Part shown: piece after piece, positions 33,745 through 42,514 of the stretch
Layout: each line of letters opens with the position of its first letter
How positions within the stretch are numbered: position 1 is the first letter of the stretch
DNA from: an uncultured Nioella sp.
GTDB taxonomy: Bacteria; Pseudomonadota; Alphaproteobacteria; Rhodobacterales; Rhodobacteraceae
Length of the DNA: 64,000 bases
Reading direction: 5' to 3'
Assembly (NCBI GenBank): GCA_947498125.1
Contig: CANMJH010000002.1
Span: forward strand, 1 to 64,000
Made by a program: the position numbers and the translations under genes
Notes under the pieces: generated by a model
Told to the model about the DNA's origin: nothing
Database searches by the model: none
Seen by the model: only the letters and a program-made list of their open reading frames with translations

Positions 33745-34797
33745 TCACTTGCCGCCCGTAGAGGCGATGCCAGTGGCGATGTATTTTTGCAGGAACATGA
33801 AGACGAGCGAGATGGGCAACAGTGTCAGAACTGTCATTGCCAAAATGCTGGACCAGTCCGTTTGCAATTCCCCTTGGAACGAGTTCAGAGCCAATTGCAG
33901 CGTGAAATTCTCGGTCCGTGTCAGAACGATGAGCGGCCATAGGAAGTCATTCCAGCGCCACATGATCGCGAGGATCGCAAGCACCGCGATGGCCGGAGCC
34001 GAGAGCGGAATGATGATCCGCCAGAAGATTTTCCACTCGCTGGCTTTGTCCATTCGCGCCGCGTCCAGTATCTCATCCGGGATGGTGATCATATATTGCC
34101 TGAGCAAAAAGACCCCCGTCGGCGTTGCAGCCCCTGGAATAATGACCCCCCAGAGCGAGTTGAACATGCCCAGTTCCGTGACGATCAAGAAAAGCGGAAC
34201 CAAGACCACCGTCTGCGGGATCATGAGTGTTCCCACAACCATGAGAAGCACCGCCGTTCTCCCTCGAAATTCGTATTTCGAAAGGGCAAAGGCCGCCATC
34301 GAATTGACCAACAACATCAGCGCAGTTGCCATCACCGTGATAAAGGTCGAATTCCAGAAGAACCTGAGGAAATTGAAGCGCTCGAACAAAGATGTGTAGT
34401 TCTCGGTTGCCAATGAGAACTCTTCAACCGGTTCGCGATTGGCAATATTCACCTGCAAACGTTCACCCGGGTTTAACGGGTCAACCATTTGAGCCCGATT
34501 GCCGACACGCCGCAATTGAGCCAGCGTCGCGCCTTCGTATTCACCGGCTGTCATCAAAAACAGCGGCAAAGGCTCGTCATAGCCCTCAAGCTCCACCGTT
34601 TGCTGCGCATAGGGCAGCAAAGTGGGTGGGAACCGCTGAAGATCGGCTTCGGTTTTGAAGCTTGAGATCAGCAGCCAGACCACCGGGCCAAACATCAAGA
34701 AGATGCCAAGCGTAAGGTACCCGTACGAGAACCAATCGGTCCAATGCAGGCGAGCTGAGCCGCGTGTCGCGGTCAAGAAGGTCCAAACTCTACCCAT
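33745..34797 (-). CDS. Carbohydrate ABC transporter permease, MalG type
   Basis: A 350-residue inner-membrane protein with six hydrophobic segments. The first helix (YGYLTLGIFLMFGPVVWLLI) is followed by an enlarged periplasmic loop of about 100 residues. The EAA-type coupling motif appears as DAARMDKASEWKIFWRIIIP. Two ATGs occur; the second (34797) stands seven bases after GGAGG while the first abuts it, so 34797 is chosen. It overlaps the end of the partner permease gene by 8 bases. Confidence 0.9.
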   Translation of the reverse strand: MGRVWTFLTATRGSARLHWTDWFSYGYLTLGIFLMFGPVVWLLISSFKTEADLQRFPPTLLPYAQQTVELEGYDEPLPLFLMTAGEYEGATLAQLRRVGNRAQMVDPLNPGERLQVNIANREPVEEFSLATENYTSLFERFNFLRFFWNSTFITVMATALMLLVNSMAAFALSKYEFRGRTAVLLMVVGTLMIPQTVVLVPLFLIVTELGMFNSLWGVIIPGAATPTGVFLLRQYMITIPDEILDAARMDKASEWKIFWRIIIPLSAPAIAVLAILAIMWRWNDFLWPLIVLTRTENFTLQLALNSFQGELQTDWSSILAMTVLTLLPISLVFMFLQKYIATGIASTGGK

Positions 34798-35758
34798 CGA
34801 CATTCCTCCGGTTAATCCACAGCTGAATAAGCGTCAGAACCACGAGCACACCAGCCACCAAAAGCGATGCAGCAGCAGCAAGGCCAAAGAGACGAGGCGC
34901 CCCTGCAAAGCCTTCTTCGTAGATGTATTGAATAATGAAAGTAGTCGCAGTGCCGGGTCCACCGCCTGTAAAGGCATAAACCTCATCAAAAGTTTGCACG
35001 CCTTTGATCAGCGCCAGAACCACAACCACCAACATTGTTGGCGACAAAAGCGGCAAAGTGATCCGCCGGAAGGTCCGCCACGGGTTCGCGCGATCCATCA
35101 TTGCGGCCTCGTAAACGTCACGTGGGATAGCTTGCAACCCGGCGAGTAGGATTAGGGTGTAGAACCCCATATGCGCCCAGACCGATATGAAAACGGCCCA
35201 AGTGAATGCCCAATTGGCGTCAACCAGCCAGTTGTAACCACCGACCCCTGTCCAATCGAGAAAAGCGTTCAAAACGCCCTCGCGCTGCAAAATCCATTTC
35301 CAGATCAGCGCCACAACAACGGGTGACAAAAGGACCGGAAAGAAGAAGACAGAGCGGAAAAAGCCGCGAGCGCGAATATCGCGATTGAGAATAATGGCGG
35401 TCAGAAGCGAGAAGCCGACCATAAACCCAACCTGTAACACAACAAACCAGCAGGTGTTCCAAACCGCGCGCCAGAATTTGTCTTCGCGGCAGGTGTTTGG
35501 ATCAAGGAAATTGTCGCATTCCGTGAGTGTTCCAAAGTTTTGCGCGCCGACAAACGGGCGCGCCTCGAGCAGGACATTGTCGCCGCCGGTCATCGCGTAA
35601 AAGACGTTCAAGATGACAGGCAAAAAAGCGAAAAGCCCGAATAAGATAAGATTGGGAAGCAAGAATACCCAAGCGATTTTATTTGTTCCGAGCATCCGCT
35701 GGAGTGCCAGCATTGGCACCTCAATCACGCGCATGATCGGAGAGATTATCTGAAGCAT
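34790..35758 (-). CDS. Carbohydrate ABC transporter permease, MalF type
   Basis: A 322-residue inner-membrane protein with six helices after an N-terminal tail. The coupling motif is YEAAMMDRANPWRTFRRITL, followed by the family's PLLSPTMLVVVV. A short cysteine-containing periplasmic segment (ECDNFLDPNTCREDKFWR) follows the first helix. It pairs with the MalG-type permease, the binding protein and the ATPase. GGGAGGGG precedes its ATG. Confidence 0.92.
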   Translation of the reverse strand: MLQIISPIMRVIEVPMLALQRMLGTNKIAWVFLLPNLILFGLFAFLPVILNVFYAMTGGDNVLLEARPFVGAQNFGTLTECDNFLDPNTCREDKFWRAVWNTCWFVVLQVGFMVGFSLLTAIILNRDIRARGFFRSVFFFPVLLSPVVVALIWKWILQREGVLNAFLDWTGVGGYNWLVDANWAFTWAVFISVWAHMGFYTLILLAGLQAIPRDVYEAAMMDRANPWRTFRRITLPLLSPTMLVVVVLALIKGVQTFDEVYAFTGGGPGTATTFIIQYIYEEGFAGAPRLFGLAAAASLLVAGVLVVLTLIQLWINRRNVDG

Positions 35759-35783
35759 GGACCCCTCCCTGCCCTCACATGAT

Positions 35784-35806
35784 CCCCCGCGCCAGCGGCG
35801 CGGGGG
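35784..35806 (-). other. Perfect GC stem-loop between the binding-protein and permease genes
   Basis: CCCCCGCGCC (35784-35793) and GGCGCGGGGG (35797-35806) form a 10-bp all-GC stem with a three-base loop AGC, 22 bp after the binding-protein stop. On the transcribed strand no T-run follows. This is the classic place for a hairpin that raises binding-protein mRNA over permease mRNA; xylF has hairpins in the same position. Confidence 0.7.
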
Positions 35807-35828
35807 CTTATTTTATTGGGAAACCAGC

Positions 35829-37094
35829 TTAGTTGGTTTCTGCCATTGCGGCTGCAAGGTCTTCTTCCATGCGTGCCACGGCCTCTTCGACCGACAATTC
35901 GCCAACAATTGCTTGGCTCAGACGCTCAACCGTGATGCCGTACATGGCGCGGTTGCCAGCGTAACCCTGATACCAGAAAGCAGCAGGTGCGACGTCGGGC
36001 AGAGCTGCGGCAAATCCGTTCAACGCGGCCTGGGCCGCAGGGGAAACGCCTTCGTACTCAACACCGGCAGATGCGACACCAAGATGCGCAGGCAGGTTAC
36101 GAGTGCGTGCAGTAACCTCGGCATAGATCTCTTCAGATGCGAGGTAGTCGATTACAGCAGCCACAGCTTCGGGGTGTTCGGTCTGTTCAAACCCAACGAT
36201 CCCTGCACCACCGGGCATGCCCGAGCATGCACCGCCCGGACCGCATGGGCTGCCGACAACCTGCCAGTCAAAGAAATCGCCCACGTTTTCATCCATACGG
36301 CCAACTTGCCACGAACCGGAATAGTAGAAGACCAGCTCACCGTTGATGAATTCCTGAGCGGCGTCACGATAGGTGGAACCACCCTGACCGGCCCAAACAT
36401 CACGTGCGATGGTGCCATCGTCATGCCAAGCAACAAATTGCGTGGCGAAAGCGGCAAAGCCATCATCCGACAAAGTTGGACCATCTGGGCCGTTAAGTGC
36501 AGCACCGTAAGAAACGGCTGGGCCAGCGACGCGGTGACCAGAGCGGTCAATCGCCATTGGGAAATCTGTACCAGTTGCTTCTGCAACTGCACGCGAGGCG
36601 GCGGCCCAGTCATCCCATGTTGCACCCGCACCCGGTAGCTCTACACCTGCTTGCTCAAAGAGCGTCGCATTGGCAAAAGCGCCCGTGATCGTCAGCTGCG
36701 AGTGCATGCCGTAATAGCCCTGACGGTCGCCCACACGATACCAGTTGAGCGTGTCAGCAAAGCTGGCGTCCCAATAGTCGGTATCGACGTAATCGGTCAG
36801 ATCAAGATAGTATTCGTTTAGACCACCAAGGTCTGTGACCTTCGCGATATCGGGGCCAGTGCCCGCTGCCAGCTGAACGGGCAGGTTTTCGACGATGGCC
36901 TGATAGGGCACAACGTCGATGACGACGTCGATGCCAGGATTATCCGCTTCGAAGCGGCTTAGTACATCGTCATAAACTTCGCATTCATTGCCGTCGGAAT
37001 AGCACATAAAGCGCACTTCCTGGGCCGAAGCCATGCTTGCGGCAAGGCCCAATACGCCCGCCAAAGCGGTGGTCATCATAATTTTACTAGTCAT
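35829..37094 (-). CDS. ABC transporter substrate-binding protein, family 1 (CUT1 sugar type)
   Basis: A 421-residue periplasmic protein. A Sec signal peptide (residues 1-24, ending SMASA) precedes a MalE-like fold: VRFMCYSDGNECEVYDDVLS, LAAGTGPDIAKVTDLGGLNE and FYYSGSWQVGRMDE. A CGPGGACSGMPGGAG segment looks like a disulfide-bearing ligand loop. The operon context with uxuA suggests a uronate or uronate-containing saccharide. The ligand could also be a sugar sulfonate, since a candidate desulfonation operon lies nearby; sequence alone does not settle it. Confidence 0.9.
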   Translation of the reverse strand: MTSKIMMTTALAGVLGLAASMASAQEVRFMCYSDGNECEVYDDVLSRFEADNPGIDVVIDVVPYQAIVENLPVQLAAGTGPDIAKVTDLGGLNEYYLDLTDYVDTDYWDASFADTLNWYRVGDRQGYYGMHSQLTITGAFANATLFEQAGVELPGAGATWDDWAAASRAVAEATGTDFPMAIDRSGHRVAGPAVSYGAALNGPDGPTLSDDGFAAFATQFVAWHDDGTIARDVWAGQGGSTYRDAAQEFINGELVFYYSGSWQVGRMDENVGDFFDWQVVGSPCGPGGACSGMPGGAGIVGFEQTEHPEAVAAVIDYLASEEIYAEVTARTRNLPAHLGVASAGVEYEGVSPAAQAALNGFAAALPDVAPAAFWYQGYAGNRAMYGITVERLSQAIVGELSVEEAVARMEEDLAAAMAETN

Positions 37095-37136
37095 CCGGTT
37101 TTCCTCCCTAATGGTCCTGATGGTGATCGTAGTTCG

Positions 37137-38201
37137 CTACGGTTGGTCAGGTATCCAACCGTCATAAAGCTGCGTTCCTTTTGCAAGGGGCAAAGTAATC
37201 TTGTTACCCTCCCTCACGGATCGGTAGATTGCCGTGACCAATTCAATTGATCGCCGACCATCTTCCAAAGTTACTGCCTGCCCATTCTGGCCTGCAATCG
37301 TATCTGCGATGGCCTCGAGAAACCCGGCAAACCCAAGTTTTTCTTCGGCTGTCGCATCCAACACTTCGTCTATCTGTTCTTGCGTCACGGGTGCCCGCGC
37401 GATGAAGCGCCATCCACGTTCGGCCGGGCTGTAAGGCGCCGTTCCGCTTTCGGCTGTGACGCCGTCAAAACAGAATCGGAGACGGCTGGTATCCTCTCCG
37501 GCACCAAGCGTAACAGAGCTTGTCGCCATTGCACCATTTTCCATGCGAAAGCTCAGCGCGGCGCAATCTTCGACTTCGATCTCATTTACGCGTGTGTCTG
37601 CGAACGCAAAGACGTCTGCGACAGGACCAAGAAAATGGCACAGCAAGTCATGAGAATGAATAGCATGGCCCAAAACTGCGCCGCCTGTTTCCCCTGCCCA
37701 AGTTCCGCGCCAAGGAATGGCGTAATAATCAGCGTCACGGTTCCAATGCGTCTCGAGGCTGGCCGCATAGGGCTTGCCCGCAAGACCGGCGGCGATCAAA
37801 GCGCGCAATTGTGCAGCGGAGGGACCGAACCGATACTGGAACACTGGAAAAACGGTTTTTCCGCTCGTTTTCGCGGCTTCTTCAAGCATGTCAGCCTCTT
37901 GCAAGGACTGCACGATTGGCTTTTCGCAGATCACGTGCTTGCCCGCTTCTAGTGCCTGCAACGAAACCGGGAAATGCAAATGAGGCGGCAGGCAGATATC
38001 GATGATATCCACATTGGGATCGGCAAGCACAGCGTCCAGATTGGCAGTGATCGTAATCGTCGGGTCGTCGCCAGCGGCAGCGCTTGCCCGTGCCATATCA
38101 AGATCACAAAGCGCCACGACTTGAAACCTGTCCGGAAGGGCGCGGTAGCCTTGCAAATGTTCGGCCCCGATACCGGCCCCTATAATGGCAACACGGATCA
38201 C
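37137..38201 (-). CDS. Gfo/Idh/MocA-family oxidoreductase (first of three)
   Basis: A 354-residue NAD(P)-dependent sugar oxidoreductase. It shows the Rossmann motif IIGAGIGAEH, the family lysine in CEKPIVQS and the substrate-site histidines in GGAVLGHAIHSHD. It is coupled to the preceding Gfo/Idh gene by an ATGA overlap and lies 42 bp before the binding-protein gene. Family members oxidise a sugar or inositol hydroxyl, or take part in NAD-dependent glycoside cleavage; the substrate is unknown. Confidence 0.88.
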   Translation of the reverse strand: MIRVAIIGAGIGAEHLQGYRALPDRFQVVALCDLDMARASAAAGDDPTITITANLDAVLADPNVDIIDICLPPHLHFPVSLQALEAGKHVICEKPIVQSLQEADMLEEAAKTSGKTVFPVFQYRFGPSAAQLRALIAAGLAGKPYAASLETHWNRDADYYAIPWRGTWAGETGGAVLGHAIHSHDLLCHFLGPVADVFAFADTRVNEIEVEDCAALSFRMENGAMATSSVTLGAGEDTSRLRFCFDGVTAESGTAPYSPAERGWRFIARAPVTQEQIDEVLDATAEEKLGFAGFLEAIADTIAGQNGQAVTLEDGRRSIELVTAIYRSVREGNKITLPLAKGTQLYDGWIPDQP

Positions 38202-39214
38202 TTCAGTCGTGCCTCCGCCATGGCTTGCGCCTCAAGCGCCAATTCGCAAACCTTGAAGACATGCGCTTGCGGCATTGCCGTTTCGCTGCGGCCTTTTATA
38301 TCTTCTATAAGATTTGAAAAATAGGGCAGACCCGCATCCGCCGCACTGAATTTTTCGCAGCGGTCGCCATTCACCAACACAACATGATCCGTGCCTGCAT
38401 CGCCGCAGACATCCGTGTATTTACGCAGCTCGATATACCCTTCTGTCCCTAAGATCGTCAGGCGGCCATCGCCCCATGTGGGCAGAGCATCTGGCGTAAA
38501 CCAATCGACACGAATATACCCGTGTCCCTGATCGCTTCGCATCGCGATCTCTCCAAAATCTTGCAATCCAGGGTCATCGGAGTTTGCGAAGTTCCCAACC
38601 GAAGCCATGCTCACTTCGGCATCGTCAGAGCCTGTGAAAAACAGAAACTGGTCGATCTGGTGGCTGGCAATATCTGTGATGATGCCGCCATACGCCTCAC
38701 GATCAAAAAACCAATCAGGACGCGTCTCGCGATTTAGGCGATGCGGCCCAAGTCCAACAGTTTGAACAACTTTGCCGATCAAACCCTGCGCGACCAACTC
38801 AGCGGCTTTTGTCACGGCAGGCACTTCGAAACGTTCTGAGAAGTTGATTGACCAGATACGCCCCGTCTCGGCAACACAAGCGCGGATCTCATCCAATTGA
38901 TCCACTGTTGTGCAGCCGGGCTTATCGCTCATAACATCTTTGCCCGCCTTCATCGCCTGAACGGCCCAGCCGGCACGGTCGACGGGAATTCCTGACAGCA
39001 ATACCAGCTCGATTGAGGGGTCTTCCAACAATGCTTCGGCGGACGCTGCTTTTGGCACGTCGGGGAAGCGCTTGATGAAACCTTCTGCGGTATTTGGCGT
39101 CCCTTCGGTCCACCAACCAACGAATTCAGCACCAGCATCGATGAGATTCTGCGCCATACCGAAGATATGGCGGTGATCGATGCCGATTGCTGCGAATTTC
39201 ACGGGATTTGTCAC
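38198..39214 (-). CDS. Gfo/Idh/MocA-family oxidoreductase (second of three)
   Basis: A 338-residue member of the family with a divergent dinucleotide motif: IGIDHRHIFGMA instead of GxGxxG. The lysine motif is SDKPG rather than EKP, and the later block GGIITDIASHQIDQF retains the histidine. The altered nucleotide site suggests a different cofactor mode or a tightly bound cofactor. Both ends overlap neighbouring Gfo/Idh genes by ATGA, so the three proteins are made in a coupled fashion and may act in succession or together. Confidence 0.85.
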   Translation of the reverse strand: MTNPVKFAAIGIDHRHIFGMAQNLIDAGAEFVGWWTEGTPNTAEGFIKRFPDVPKAASAEALLEDPSIELVLLSGIPVDRAGWAVQAMKAGKDVMSDKPGCTTVDQLDEIRACVAETGRIWSINFSERFEVPAVTKAAELVAQGLIGKVVQTVGLGPHRLNRETRPDWFFDREAYGGIITDIASHQIDQFLFFTGSDDAEVSMASVGNFANSDDPGLQDFGEIAMRSDQGHGYIRVDWFTPDALPTWGDGRLTILGTEGYIELRKYTDVCGDAGTDHVVLVNGDRCEKFSAADAGLPYFSNLIEDIKGRSETAMPQAHVFKVCELALEAQAMAEARLK

Positions 39215-40263
39215 TGGTTAACATCCTCTGTCTGGCCGGTTTTCGCTGACCTGATAATCGCATCAATAAAATCATGGGCGGCCAAAGCAGCTTCGCCCGT
39301 GGCAATCGGTGCTCGGCCTTCGTTCAACGCCGTCGCGAAGTCTTCAATAATTCCTTGATGCCATTCATGGGTAAACGCCATTGGATCAGCACCGCCGCCC
39401 GTTCCGCCAGCGGCTCCAAAAAGCTCACTACGGCCATCGCGCCACGAGACCTGCAACTCACCGCGGGCAAGGGTTAGACTGGCCTTGTCAAAATGAAGCG
39501 AGATTGATTCCGGCGTGCCGGGAAAACTTGCAGTGCTGGCCGTGAAAGACCCAACCGCGCCACATTCAAACTCTAACCCCGCGACAACGAAATCCTCGGA
39601 TTCTATTTCGTGAAACCTTGTGGTTCTGGCCATCGCATTAATCGATTTCACTGGTCCCGTTAGGCTAAGTGCCAAATCGATTGTGTGGATTGCCTGCGAG
39701 ATCAAGACGCCCCCACCGTCGCGCTCATATGTGCCACGGCCAGGCTCGTCATAATATGATTGGTCTCGCCACCACGGCACAGTGATTTCGACGAGCCCAA
39801 GTTGGCCAAGCGCGCCTTCTCCAATAAGCTCTGCAGCGGCAATAGAAGCCGCGCGCATACGATGTTGGAAAACGATCCCAAGCGACACATCCGCTTCATG
39901 ACAAAGCTGTACAATCTCGCGCGCCTCATCGCCGTTTCGACCAACAGGTTTTTCTAGAAGAATGTGTTTTCCGGCCGCGGCCAAAGGCTGGATAATTGCC
40001 TTGCGCGCATTTGGAGGGGTCAAAACAATCGCGAAATCGACATCGCTGTCTTTTGCAACGGAATCGAGTGTGTCGAAGCAAGTGACGTCATAGCCCAGTG
40101 CGGCACTTGCATCTTTGGCAAATGCTTGGCAACGCTCGCTATTTCGCGCCCATACTCCGTTGACATGTACATGTTCACGCGCAGCCTCACAGGCCGCAAT
40201 GTGCGTGCCAGCCACCATTCCGGCGCCGATTATTACCGCAGATTTCGTCGTGGAATCACTCAT
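39211..40263 (-). CDS. Gfo/Idh/MocA-family oxidoreductase (third of three, first in operon)
   Basis: A 350-residue oxidoreductase with IIGAGMVAGTH, LLEKPVGRN and GGGVLISQAIHTIDL, the complete set of nucleotide, lysine and histidine motifs. It is the first gene of the leftward uronate operon. The ATG at 40263 (MSDSTTKSAVIIG) is chosen; the frame remains open to 40299. The operator pair at 40308-40347 lies directly upstream, so it should respond to the divergent GntR regulator. Confidence 0.87.
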   Translation of the reverse strand: MSDSTTKSAVIIGAGMVAGTHIAACEAAREHVHVNGVWARNSERCQAFAKDASAALGYDVTCFDTLDSVAKDSDVDFAIVLTPPNARKAIIQPLAAAGKHILLEKPVGRNGDEAREIVQLCHEADVSLGIVFQHRMRAASIAAAELIGEGALGQLGLVEITVPWWRDQSYYDEPGRGTYERDGGGVLISQAIHTIDLALSLTGPVKSINAMARTTRFHEIESEDFVVAGLEFECGAVGSFTASTASFPGTPESISLHFDKASLTLARGELQVSWRDGRSELFGAAGGTGGGADPMAFTHEWHQGIIEDFATALNEGRAPIATGEAALAAHDFIDAIIRSAKTGQTEDVNQ

Positions 40264-40307
40264 GAGTTCCGAAATCTCTCCCCCCTCGGACCGCACCACT
40301 TGGCCAC

Positions 40308-40321
40308 ACCGGTATACCGGT
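40308..40321. promoter_or_regulatory. Operator candidate: ACCGGTATACCGGT palindrome
   Basis: A perfect 14-bp palindrome in the divergent promoter between the Gfo/Idh-ABC-uxuA operon and the gntR-uxaC-uxuB operon. The core ACCGGTATAC recurs 30 bp to the right, close to three helical turns, so two dimers could bind the same face. The GntR/FCD protein encoded next to it is the obvious binder. Confidence 0.65.
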
Positions 40322-40335
40322 TGTCAATGCCTTGC

Positions 40336-40347
40336 ATACCGGTATAC
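40336..40347. promoter_or_regulatory. Operator candidate: second ATACCGGTATAC copy
   Basis: ATACCGGTAT (40336-40345) is a perfect 10-bp palindrome and ACCGGTATAC (40338-40347) repeats the core of the first site. It lies 39 bp before the gntR start, suitable for autoregulation. Confidence 0.6.
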
Positions 40348-40385
40348 TGCTTTTCGCCGGATCCGTTCGGCAAGGGGGGATAAAT

Positions 40386-41102
40386 GTGAATCGTAAAACG
40401 CCAGCAATCGACGTTTCGGCGATGCCAATCGCGCCGCTAGACGCATTCCGTCCAGCGTCGGAACAGATATTCACGACCTTGCGCGCTGCAATATTGGCGA
40501 CGCAGTTGCCACCCGGACGCATGATCTCGGAAACGGAAGTCGGGCAGCTTTTTGGGGCCAGCCGCACACCCGTTCGCGAGGCCTTTACCCTGTTGCGCGA
40601 TGAGGGCCTTTTGATCGCTCTTCCCAGCCGCGGCACTTATGTTTCGAAGTTATCCGAGATCGAAATCCGAGGCGCCCAATTCCTGCGCGAGGCATTAGAA
40701 GTTGCAATTGTTGAACGCCTTTGTAACGAGGGCCTGTCGAACAAGCACGAAGACGAGCTACGCTTAAATCTTGACCAGCAAGCCGAGGCTGTCGCCGATT
40801 GCGACAAATCTCGCTTTCCATCCCTTGATGACGAGTTCCACGATATCTTAGCCCGCGCAACCGGGTTTGATCGCGCCAGCAGCCTTTTGGCTCGTGAGAA
40901 AACGATACTGGACCGGCTTCGCGTTTTGTCCTTGAACGATCAAGATCAGATGGCGCGGCTGCTTGAAGAGCACACCGGTATTTTCTTAGCGGTTCGTGCA
41001 GGCTATGTTGGTCAGGCCGCCGATAGGATGCGTCGGCATCTTCGCGTAATTCTGGAAACTCTATCCGGCATGATCGCAGAAAATCAGGACTTCTTTGACT
41101 AA
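40386..41102 (+). CDS. GntR-family regulator with FCD domain, hexuronate-type
   Basis: A 238-residue regulator. The winged HTH contains IFTTLRAAILATQLPPGRMI and FGASRTPVREAFTLLRDEGL; the helical FCD domain after about residue 85 has LREALEVAIVERL and metal/ligand positions such as DDEFHDIL. FCD GntR proteins of the UxuR/ExuR group sense uronates or their products. The GTG at 40386 is preceded by AAGGGGGG with good spacing; the frame is open to 40332 but overlaps an operator. uxaC follows 17 bp downstream. Confidence 0.88.
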   Translation: MNRKTPAIDVSAMPIAPLDAFRPASEQIFTTLRAAILATQLPPGRMISETEVGQLFGASRTPVREAFTLLRDEGLLIALPSRGTYVSKLSEIEIRGAQFLREALEVAIVERLCNEGLSNKHEDELRLNLDQQAEAVADCDKSRFPSLDDEFHDILARATGFDRASSLLAREKTILDRLRVLSLNDQDQMARLLEEHTGIFLAVRAGYVGQAADRMRRHLRVILETLSGMIAENQDFFD

Positions 41103-41119
41103 AATCAGGAGACTTTCCC

Positions 41120-42511
41120 GTGGTGGCATTTGTCCAACCGACCTTGTCGCCCCTTGCGGCAGACATCTACGAGCCGATTGAGACCCTTCCCATAGTCTCG
41201 CCGCACGGGCATTGCGACCCGTCTTGGTGGGCCGAGAACGGCGCATTTCCCGATCCCGCAGAGCTGCTGATCATTCCTGATCATTATGTGTTTCGGATGC
41301 TATATTCCCATGGCGTTAAGCTTGAAGATTTGGGCATTGGCCAGCCCGCAGAACACCGCGACCCCCGGGCAATTTTCCAGCTTTTTGCCGATTATTGGGA
41401 TACGTTTCTTGGAACCCCCAGCCGGTCGTGGATGGAATATACGCTCTACAAAACCATTGGTGTCGAGACCGAGCTATCTGCGGCAACTGCTGATGCAGTT
41501 TATGATGAGATTTCGACCCGACTGAACGCGCCGGAATTCCGGCCGCGCGCGCTTTTTGATCGCTTTGGAATTGAGGTATTGGCAACAACCGATACCGCAA
41601 CGGATTCTCTGATCCATCACTCGGCCATCGGTGAAAGCGGTTGGTCCGGGCGTGTCATCCCCACTTTCCGACCAGATGACGTGTTGAACCCGGCCCGCCC
41701 GGGCCATGCAGCAGCAATCGTTAAACTGGCCGAACAAACCGGAGAAGATATCGGCACCTTTGCCAGCTTTCTTAGCGCATTGCGCAAACGGCGTGCTGCG
41801 TTCCGCGCTTTGGGCGCCACTGCGACCGATCATGATGTGCCTGTCTTGGCAACAAACTGGCTGCCTTCAGATGAAATCGAAGCGCTACACGGCCAAGCGG
41901 TTTTGGGGGCACTCTCAGATGCAGATGCCACACGGTATTACGGTCATATGCTGATCGAAATGGCGCAGATGTCGGTGGATGACGGGATGGTCATGCAAAT
42001 CCACGCCGGGAACCGCCGCAATACAAACAGACAGGTTTTTGAAACATTCGGTCCGGATATGGGATCTGACATTCCAGTCTCGATTGATTGGGTGCGCGGG
42101 ATGGAAAGCCTTTTGAACCGTGTCGGAAATGATCCAAATTTGCGGGTTCTCCTGTTTACGCTTGATGAAAGCACTTATGCACGCGAACTGGCCCCAATGG
42201 TTGGCCATTGGCCCTGCTTGCGCCTTGGCCCGCCATGGTGGTTCCACGACAGCCTGAACGGAATGCTGCGCTATTTCGATCAGGTGGTCGAAAGCGCCGG
42301 TTACTTCAATCTGGCAGGATTCAACGACGACACGCGGGCCTTCCTGTCTATCCCCGCACGCCACGATACATGGCGCCGTGCAGTTGCGATGCACTTGGCC
42401 TTTCAGGTCGATCGCGGCGTCATGGCCCGCGCCGATGCGATGCGACTTGGCCCTGCACTTACCCGAGATATGGCCTTGGACAGCTACCGCATTTCCAGCG
42501 TAGGAGCGTAA
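41120..42511 (+). CDS. uxaC: Uronate isomerase
   Basis: Isomerises D-glucuronate to D-fructuronate or D-galacturonate to D-tagaturonate. The 463 residues match the amidohydrolase-superfamily UxaC. Motifs are ETLPIVSPHGHCDPSWWAEN with the HxH-like metal site, VMQIHAGNRRNTN, LFTLDESTYARELAP and a C-terminal GFNDDTRAFLSIPARHD. It begins with two GTG codons (41120 and 41123) after AGGAGA. It is followed by uxuB, so glucuronate is the better supported substrate. Confidence 0.95.
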   Translation: MVAFVQPTLSPLAADIYEPIETLPIVSPHGHCDPSWWAENGAFPDPAELLIIPDHYVFRMLYSHGVKLEDLGIGQPAEHRDPRAIFQLFADYWDTFLGTPSRSWMEYTLYKTIGVETELSAATADAVYDEISTRLNAPEFRPRALFDRFGIEVLATTDTATDSLIHHSAIGESGWSGRVIPTFRPDDVLNPARPGHAAAIVKLAEQTGEDIGTFASFLSALRKRRAAFRALGATATDHDVPVLATNWLPSDEIEALHGQAVLGALSDADATRYYGHMLIEMAQMSVDDGMVMQIHAGNRRNTNRQVFETFGPDMGSDIPVSIDWVRGMESLLNRVGNDPNLRVLLFTLDESTYARELAPMVGHWPCLRLGPPWWFHDSLNGMLRYFDQVVESAGYFNLAGFNDDTRAFLSIPARHDTWRRAVAMHLAFQVDRGVMARADAMRLGPALTRDMALDSYRISSVGA

Positions 42512-42514
42512 GAT

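Noticed and set aside
35784-35806. The GC hairpin read as a plus-strand intrinsic terminator, because CTTATTTTATT follows on that strand.
   Set aside because: No plus-strand gene ends there; all neighbours are on the minus strand, where no T-run follows.
35757-36638. A 293-codon open frame on the plus strand opposite the substrate-binding-protein gene.
   Set aside because: It is antisense to a clear gene, has no family features, and is Cys/His/Arg-rich as expected for a shadow frame in GC-rich DNA.
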